Shown here: positions 22,624 through 27,099 of the stretch, piece after piece
Position numbering within the stretch: the stretch's first letter is position 1
How the letters are laid out: every line of letters begins with the position of its first letter
From: CBDDRG01 sp051306415
GTDB lineage: Bacteria > Pseudomonadota > Gammaproteobacteria > Pseudomonadales > Porticoccaceae
NCBI GenBank assembly: GCA_051306415.1
Contig: JBPPNE010000186.1
Location: forward strand, 1 to 27,099
DNA: 27,099 bases
Direction: 5' to 3'
Position numbers and translations under genes: made by a program
Notes under the pieces: model-generated
The model's input: the letters and a program-made list of their open reading frames with translations, nothing else
The model's database searches: none
What the model was told of the DNA's origin: nothing

Positions 22624-22672
22624 TGTTCTAACTTAGATTCTAACTTTGAATCTATAAAACTAACGATAAGAA
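22624..22672. other. AT-rich stretch beside the iterons (possible unwinding element)
   Basis: TTCTAACTT occurs at 22626-22634 and 22638-22646 with a 12-base period, followed by GAATCTATAAAACTAACGATAAG. The stretch is far more AT-rich than its surroundings. It may be the DNA-unwinding element of the origin, the parA promoter, or both. Confidence 0.5.
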
Positions 22673-22718
22673 GACCCCGCGCGCTGTGGACAAGTCGGCG
22701 ACCAGGAGGCAGCACATC

Positions 22719-23357
22719 ATGATCATCGTACTATTGAACCAAAAAGGCGTGGTCGGCAAGACAACCCTCGCCACGCACATCGCCGGTGAGCTGGCGACGC
22801 AAGGCAGCTCGGTGATCCTGCTCGATGCCGATCCCCAAAGGTCGGCACTCGATTGGACACAGCGCCGCAGTCAGAGCGGCTTGTCCCGGCTATTCGGTGC
22901 TGTCGGCCTGGCCAGGGAAACGCTGCATCAGGAAGCGTCAGAACTCGCCAAGCGCTGCGATCACATCGTGATCGATGGCCCGCCCCGGATCGCAGCCCTC
23001 GCGCGCTCCGCGCTGCTCGCAGCGGACATCGTATTGATCCCAGTGCAGCCCACTCCTTACGACGTGTGGGCCAGCGCCGAGATGGTGTCGTTGATCCGCG
23101 AAGCGCAGGTGTTCCGGCCAGCGCTGCGTGCGGCCTTCATCATCAACCGGCGCGTCAGCACCACGGTGATCGGACGCGAGGCACGCGCTGCGCTCGCCGA
23201 TCAACCGCTACCCTCGCTGTTGTCGGAGGTTCGGCAGCGCATCGTGTTTGCCGACAGCGTGGCCAGAGGTCAGCTCGCGCGCGAACTCGACGTGGACAGC
23301 ATTGCTGCACGCGAGATCGCGGCGCTCACCGATGAAGTCTTGAGGATGGTGCGATGA
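22719..23357 (+). CDS. parA: ParA-family partition ATPase
   Basis: This 212-residue protein is a small ParA/MinD-type ATPase that segregates the excised element. The deviant Walker A motif is at residues 7-16 and reads N-Q-K-G-V-V-G-K-T-T: the second Gly of the usual KGGVGKTT is Val (GTG codon). Walker A' is L-L-D-A-D-P-Q near 34, with Arg where Gly usually follows. Walker B is VIDGPPR near 84. The signature Lys9 and the GKTT are kept. AGGAGGCAGCACATC fixes the ATG at 22719. It overlaps the next gene by ATGA. Whether the Val change reduces ATP hydrolysis is open. Confidence 0.9.
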   Translation: MIIVLLNQKGVVGKTTLATHIAGELATQGSSVILLDADPQRSALDWTQRRSQSGLSRLFGAVGLARETLHQEASELAKRCDHIVIDGPPRIAALARSALLAADIVLIPVQPTPYDVWASAEMVSLIREAQVFRPALRAAFIINRRVSTTVIGREARAALADQPLPSLLSEVRQRIVFADSVARGQLARELDVDSIAAREIAALTDEVLRMVR

Positions 23358-23599
23358 AGAACGGCAAGCGCGTTGCCATTGGTGCGCGTCCGCCCGCCAA
23401 TCCGCACGCTGATGCCTGGGTGGGCCAGGGCGACGGTGCGGACATCGGCAAGACCGATCTCTATACCGCCCGGCTGACCATCGACGTGACGCCGGCGCTG
23501 CGCGCCCGCATCAAGGTCAAAGCATTCACCCAAGGCACCACGGTGGCCGAAATGCTGCGCACGTTGTTGGAACACGAATTCCCGGAGAAACAGCCATGA
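23354..23599 (+). CDS. Ribbon-helix-helix partner of ParA
   Basis: This 81-residue protein has a disordered N-terminus and a C-terminal ribbon-helix-helix fold (about 40-78): Y-T-A-R-L-T-I-D-V-T-P-A-L-R-A-R-I-K-V-K-A-F and TVAEMLRTLLEHEF. It is the usual centromere-binding partner (ParB-like in role) next to this type of ParA. It starts inside the parA stop (ATGA) and overlaps DUF2840 the same way, so the genes are coupled. Confidence 0.82.
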   Translation: MKNGKRVAIGARPPANPHADAWVGQGDGADIGKTDLYTARLTIDVTPALRARIKVKAFTQGTTVAEMLRTLLEHEFPEKQP

Positions 23600-24129
23600 G
23601 TGCGCTACCGCAGGCGACCAGCAACGCGCCACCAATACCACGTCCCGTGCTATCGAGCGTCAACAGCGGCACGCCGCTGACACATGTGTCGCTGGCGTTT
23701 GTCGCACAGCGGATCAACCTCTATCTGCGTTTCGGTCATCCGGTTCGTGAGCTGCGCCTGGACCGCTGGCGCCGCTACGCGGTGTTCCTCCCTGCGGCGA
23801 TGTTCTGCCGCGTGCGCTGGGAGTCCAACCACTACGGCACGACACGGTGGCAGCTCATGGTGCTGCAAGCCGGCACGCCGCTCGATGCGGTGCAGCGCAT
23901 CGCCGGCATCCAACCGGGTGCGCGCCTGCTGCTGCACGCCGAAGGCGAACAGCACGTGCAGTCAGTCCTGCCGCAGATCGACGCCATCGAAGCGCTCGGC
24001 ATCGATCCGGCGACCGTGTCGCCCGCGTACTGGCGCACATTGGGCAACCGGCTGTCTGCGCGCCTACCGCTGCCGGCTTACACGGTCGAACGGCATGCGG
24101 CTTACCTCGCAGGCGAGGCGTTGCGATGA
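23596..24129 (+). CDS. DUF2840 family protein
   Basis: This 177-residue protein matches DUF2840, a family known mainly from ICEs with S-type relaxases. Landmarks are L-T-H-V-S-L-A-F-V near residue 28, W-R-R-Y-A-V-F-L-P near 58, and Y-G-T-T-R-W-Q-L-M-V-L-Q-A near 78. The first 25 residues are Pro/Ser-rich and look like an extension; their DNA holds CGTGCTATCGAGCGT (23646-23660), close to the RepA iteron. The function is unknown. It overlaps traF by ATGA. Confidence 0.85.
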   Translation: MSALPQATSNAPPIPRPVLSSVNSGTPLTHVSLAFVAQRINLYLRFGHPVRELRLDRWRRYAVFLPAAMFCRVRWESNHYGTTRWQLMVLQAGTPLDAVQRIAGIQPGARLLLHAEGEQHVQSVLPQIDAIEALGIDPATVSPAYWRTLGNRLSARLPLPAYTVERHAAYLAGEALR

Positions 24130-24644
24130 ACACCCGTCGCGTTGTAGTCGCGCTATTCACCGGCTTTGGCATCGCTGCGCTTGCCTGGCCGTCGCTGAAT
24201 ACATCAGTGGCGCGCATCGTCTACAACCCCAGCGACAGCGTACCGCCTGGCTGGTATCGCATCGGCCCGCCTGAATCGCTGCACGTCGGCAGCATCGTGC
24301 TCGCCCGGCTTCCGGCAGAAACCGCCGCGCTGGCTGCGCAGCGTGGCTACCTGCCCGAACGCATCCCGCTGCTCAAGCGAATCGGCGCGATGTCACCGCA
24401 GCAGGTGTGCATCGAGAAGCACATCGTTCGCATCGACGGCATAGCGGTAACTGGCGTCCATGCAACAGACGGCTACGGCCGTCCACTGTCGGCATGGCAA
24501 CAATGTCGGCGGCTTCACGATGGTGAGCTGTTCCTGCTCAGTGCAACCAATCCGGCATCGTTTGACAGCCGCTACTTCGGTCCCGTTGCTGTCTCCGCCG
24601 TGATCGGCAGCGCGCAGCCCTTATGGACGTGGGGCACGCCATGA
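24126..24644 (+). CDS. traF: TraF: S26-family conjugative signal peptidase
   Basis: This 172-residue protein resembles TraF of IncP plasmids, a serine peptidase that processes and cyclises the pilin of the mating apparatus. It has an N-terminal membrane segment (about 6-22). The catalytic Ser38 is in Y-N-P-S-D-S-V-P-P-G-W-Y, and the general-base Lys84 is in P-L-L-K-R-I-G-A. The C-terminal S-F-D-S-R-Y-F-G-P-V is the conserved box of the family. Its active site should face the periplasm. It lies directly upstream of the candidate oriT and relaxase, as in related elements. Confidence 0.9.
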   Translation: MNTRRVVVALFTGFGIAALAWPSLNTSVARIVYNPSDSVPPGWYRIGPPESLHVGSIVLARLPAETAALAAQRGYLPERIPLLKRIGAMSPQQVCIEKHIVRIDGIAVTGVHATDGYGRPLSAWQQCRRLHDGELFLLSATNPASFDSRYFGPVAVSAVIGSAQPLWTWGTP

Positions 24645-24994
24645 ACGTGCAGCGCTGCATACCGTTCTTCGTGCAGCCCCACTGCATATCGCTTGCACCA
24701 CAGCCTGCATCTGCTGTGCTTCACCCGTGCAGACGATCGCAGCCCGCCCGTCGGAGCCGGTCGCGCCAGCGATCGGGAAAGGCGGAGGGCAAGATAAAAG
24801 GGGCGGCACGTACCGTGCCGCATAGTCAGTCTGCACGTGGGTTTGGCACGGCACGCCGGCTTGCAGCCAGCGTGCCGTCGTGGAGCACAAAGCCGGACGG
24901 GCTCAAGGTTTCCCGTGTGCCGTCTTCGATGCGGTATGCCACCCTACGATGGAGCTTGTGTCATGGCCTCGCGTGACGACGACCGTCTGCGCAT
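24641..24994 (+). CDS. Doubtful open frame over the oriT region
   Basis: A 117-residue frame starts at the traF stop (ATGA overlap), which is the only point in favour of a gene. The translation is rich in Arg, Ser and Ala, shows no domain and runs through both inverted repeats of the candidate oriT into the relaxase start. I think it is more likely non-coding. Confidence 0.2.
24803..24878. other. Candidate oriT with two inverted repeats
   Basis: GCGGCACG (24803-24810) and CGTGCCGC (24814-24821) are perfect arms around TAC. A second pair, ACGGCACGC (24848-24856) and GCGTGCCGT (24870-24878), lies 27 bases further on. Both share the word CGGCACG. The region sits in the 318-base gap just before the relaxase gene, where oriT is usually found. 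The nic site cannot be read without a known relative. Confidence 0.5.
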
Positions 24995-26927
24995 CAAGCC
25001 AGGAGCACCTAAACGCCCGGATGGATCGCAAAGCGGCCAGCGCGCGCAGCGCTTTGTGTCGAAAGTCCTGAAGCAGGTCTCGAAGGCCGGTGCGAAGACC
25101 TCGGGGGCGCGCGGTGCGCGTCCCGCATCGACCTTCGGACGGGGCCGCGTGGCCTCCGGCATGGCGGGCCGCACGCTTGGAGCCGACGCGCGACGCGTGA
25201 TCATCAAGTCTCGTTTTGTGGTGCTGAAGAAGGCTGGCGCTAATTCCGTATCGACGCACCTGCGCTACATCGAGCGCGACGGCGTGACGCGCGATGGAGA
25301 GCGAGGCCAGGCCTACGGCGCCGAGACCGACACGGCCAATCTCAATGCCTTCGAGGAACGCGGCAAAGGCGACCGCCACCAGTTCCGTTTCATCGTCTCG
25401 GTGGAGGATGCCGGGGAGCTGGAAGACCTGCGCGGTTACGCCCGCGAGTTCATGCAACGCATGACCACCGACCTGGAAACCCGGCTGGACTGGGTGGCTG
25501 TCGATCACTGGGATACGGACAACCCGCACACGCACATCGTGCTGCGCGGGCACGCCGGGATTGGTCGGGGAAAGGGTCAAGACCTGGTGATTGCGCCGGA
25601 CTATATGGCGCACGGCATGCGCATGCGCGCCAGCGAACTGGCGACCGAATGGCTGGGGCCGCGTACCGAGCTGGATATCCGGCAGGGGCAGCTACGGGAA
25701 GTCGAGCAGGAGCGGCTGACGAGCCTGGATCGGACGCTGTTGCGGCAGGCCAGCGCGGATATCGTGGACCTGACCCAGCAGCCCAACGACCGACAGTACC
25801 AAACCGTTCTGCGCGCCCGGTTGCAGCGGCTGGAGGCGATGGAGCTGGCCGGGCGAATCGACGCGAACCACTGGCGGCTATCCCCGAGCATGCAACAGAC
25901 ATTGACCACCATGGGCGAGCGCGGCGATATCCTGCGCACGATGCATAAGGCCTTGCGGGGCGAGCAGCGGGAGTTGGTACTGGAAGCTGCGCCGGCAACG
26001 CCAGTATTGGGCCGCATCGCCGCCAAGGGTCTGGCCGACGAACTCAATGACCGGGGCTATCTCGTGGTTGATGGCATCGACGGCCGCGCGCACTATGTCC
26101 GCCTGCCGGTTGGCGCGGACCTGGCCACACTGCCGGTGGGTGGCATCGTGGAAGTGAAGCCCGCCGAACGGGAGCGAGCGGTAGACCGCAACATCGCGGG
26201 AATAGCAAGTATGGCGCGTGAAGGTCTTTACCGCAGCGTTGACCATCTTGCGCAGCTTCGACACGAAGGGGTCGCGGACCCACAAACTGCGGTCGATGCC
26301 CATGTGCGCCGACTCGAAGCGCTGCGCCGCTCAGGGGTCGTGGAGCGCATGGCCGATGACGTTTGGCGCATACCGCCTGACTTCTTGTCACGCACGCAAA
26401 CGCACGATGCGCAACGGGCCGCCGGGGGCACCATCGAATTGCGTTCGCACCTGTCCATCGAACAGCAAGTACGCGCCCAAGGCGCAACATGGTTGGACCA
26501 TCAAATGGTGGGCGACACGAAGGAACTGTCGCCACGGGGCTTCGGTGTCCAGGTGCGGCGTGCGTTGCAGGCGCGGATCGATTTTCTGGTCGAGCAGGGT
26601 TTGGCCGAGAGGCGCGGCCCACGCGTGGTTTTAGTGCGCAACTTGCTATCCACCTTGCGCGACCGGGAATTAGCTGCGGTAGGCAAAGTGATCCAGCAAG
26701 AGACCGGACTGGTCCACCGCCCGTTGCGCGACGGCGAGCGCGCAAACGGAATCTACCGCCGCTCAGTCCAGCTCGCCAGCGGTCGCTTCGCGATGCTGGA
26801 CGATGGCATGGGTTTCAGCCTGGTGCCGTGGCGGCCGGTGGTGGAGCAGCGGCTGGGGCAGCAGGTAGCGGCCATCGTAAGGGGATCATCGGTCACTTGG
26901 GAGCTGGGGCGACAGCATGGGCGATAG
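24963..26927 (+). CDS. rlxS: RlxS/VirD2-like relaxase (DUF3363)
   Basis: This 654-residue protein is the conjugative relaxase that nicks oriT and pilots the strand. The N-terminal relaxase domain shows T-H-L-R-Y-I-E-R-D-G near residues 98-107 and the metal-binding H-T-H in D-N-P-H-T-H-I-V-L-R-G (186-196). An earlier stretch of about 75 basic, low-complexity residues may be the DNA-contact tail. The rest (about 230-654) is the DUF3363 domain, including helical blocks and W-L-D-H-Q-M-V-G near 515. ATG 24963 is chosen because homologous sequence begins there; the frame upstream is the oriT region. The gene is complete and followed by a possible insertion sequence, where traG-type genes would be expected. 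Confidence 0.9.
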   Translation: MASRDDDRLRIKPGAPKRPDGSQSGQRAQRFVSKVLKQVSKAGAKTSGARGARPASTFGRGRVASGMAGRTLGADARRVIIKSRFVVLKKAGANSVSTHLRYIERDGVTRDGERGQAYGAETDTANLNAFEERGKGDRHQFRFIVSVEDAGELEDLRGYAREFMQRMTTDLETRLDWVAVDHWDTDNPHTHIVLRGHAGIGRGKGQDLVIAPDYMAHGMRMRASELATEWLGPRTELDIRQGQLREVEQERLTSLDRTLLRQASADIVDLTQQPNDRQYQTVLRARLQRLEAMELAGRIDANHWRLSPSMQQTLTTMGERGDILRTMHKALRGEQRELVLEAAPATPVLGRIAAKGLADELNDRGYLVVDGIDGRAHYVRLPVGADLATLPVGGIVEVKPAERERAVDRNIAGIASMAREGLYRSVDHLAQLRHEGVADPQTAVDAHVRRLEALRRSGVVERMADDVWRIPPDFLSRTQTHDAQRAAGGTIELRSHLSIEQQVRAQGATWLDHQMVGDTKELSPRGFGVQVRRALQARIDFLVEQGLAERRGPRVVLVRNLLSTLRDRELAAVGKVIQQETGLVHRPLRDGERANGIYRRSVQLASGRFAMLDDGMGFSLVPWRPVVEQRLGQQVAAIVRGSSVTWELGRQHGR

Positions 26928-26986
26928 GCGTAGGGGATTTTGAAAATGGGGCATGGCATATAAGGGAGAGAGGTCGGGTCCGCCTG

Positions 26987-27099
26987 GCAGCGTGCTGAAA
27001 AACTCGGCATAAGTTCTGCTGTCTGAATACGGGTCCTCGTTTCCGTGAGGAGGAAGATGCGGGAAACGGAAGAACCACAGGGCACGATGTTCATCGACG
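26987..27099 (+). mobile_element. Possible left end of an insertion sequence
   Basis: After the relaxase the sequence GCAGCGTGCTGAAAAACTC begins at about 26987. It resembles the terminal repeats of some insertion sequences as I remember them. A gene start with a strong ribosome site follows 70 bases later. The family cannot be settled because the element runs off the window. Confidence 0.3.
27057..27099 (+). CDS. 5' end of an unidentified gene, possibly a transposase
   Basis: ATG at 27057 follows GAGGAGGAAG and opens M-R-E-T-E-E-P-Q-G-T-M-F-I-D before the window ends. The opening M-R-E-x-x-x-x-Q-x-x-M-F is similar to the start of several IS5/IS1182-like transposases as I recall them. Inverted arms CGTTTCC (27038-27044) and GGAAACG (27062-27068) enclose the ribosome site, a layout used by some insertion sequences to limit translation from read-through transcripts. 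Only 14 codons are visible, so the identity is a guess. Confidence 0.35.
   Translation, partial: MRETEEPQGTMFID

Noticed and set aside
1..27099. tRNA, rRNA or tmRNA genes
   Set aside because: No cloverleaf-like or conserved ribosomal sequence was recognised on either strand by eye. A covariance-model scan would settle this.

Overview
The window is GC-rich proteobacterial DNA, probably from a beta- or gammaproteobacterium. It reads as the left part of an integrative and conjugative element (ICE) with an S-type (RlxS / DUF3363) relaxase, similar in gene content to the Tn4371 and ICEMlSym(R7A) groups. The first 18 bases, read on the minus strand, encode T-I-E-W-E-stop, the usual end of GuaA (GMP synthase). 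No guaA body is attached, so this looks like the displaced att copy left when an element inserts at the 3' end of guaA. The other end, with guaA and presumably the integrase, should lie beyond the right edge.

Bases 1-14,500 are defence cargo. They hold, in order: (1) an AbiEi/AbiEii toxin-antitoxin pair with two inverted-repeat operators; (2) a leftward operon at 7023-2598, with an XRE/ImmA-type metallopeptidase regulator, a PIN-domain protein, a DisA-N-like (DACNV-type) predicted nucleotide sensor split by an in-frame stop, and a CD-NTase-like nucleotidyltransferase with intact catalytic residues; (3) a divergent rightward type II CBASS operon at 7159-12963, in the order of the Vibrio cholerae system (patatin phospholipase CapV, DncV-like cyclase, Cap2 E1-E2, Cap3 JAB protease). 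It has a 59-residue gene at its head and two unusual genes at its tail: a second DisA-N-like protein and a Cap15-type two-TM/beta-barrel effector. A frameshifted gamma-glutamylcyclotransferase-like gene and a lone PD-(D/E)XK nuclease-like gene follow.

Bases 14,500-27,000 are ICE backbone: RadC-like JAB protein, DUF932, DUF736, two DUF2958 paralogues around an XRE repressor, an FseA-like activator (DUF6499-DUF2285) next to an RdfS-like excisionase, RepA with three iterons downstream, a ParA/ribbon-helix-helix partition pair, DUF2840, the TraF peptidase, a candidate oriT and the relaxase. Long GC-rich leaders without genes separate the first backbone genes, and they share repeated sequence. The last 100 bases may be the start of an insertion sequence.

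The most interesting part is the central pair of divergent operons at 2.6-13 kb. Each combines a CD-NTase with a DisA-N-like protein whose RHR-type catalytic motif is altered, and their start regions share overlapping divergent promoters next to the XRE regulator gene. This suggests two nucleotide-signalling defence modules under linked control. All assignments come from reading motifs and remembered family patterns; no database search was run.
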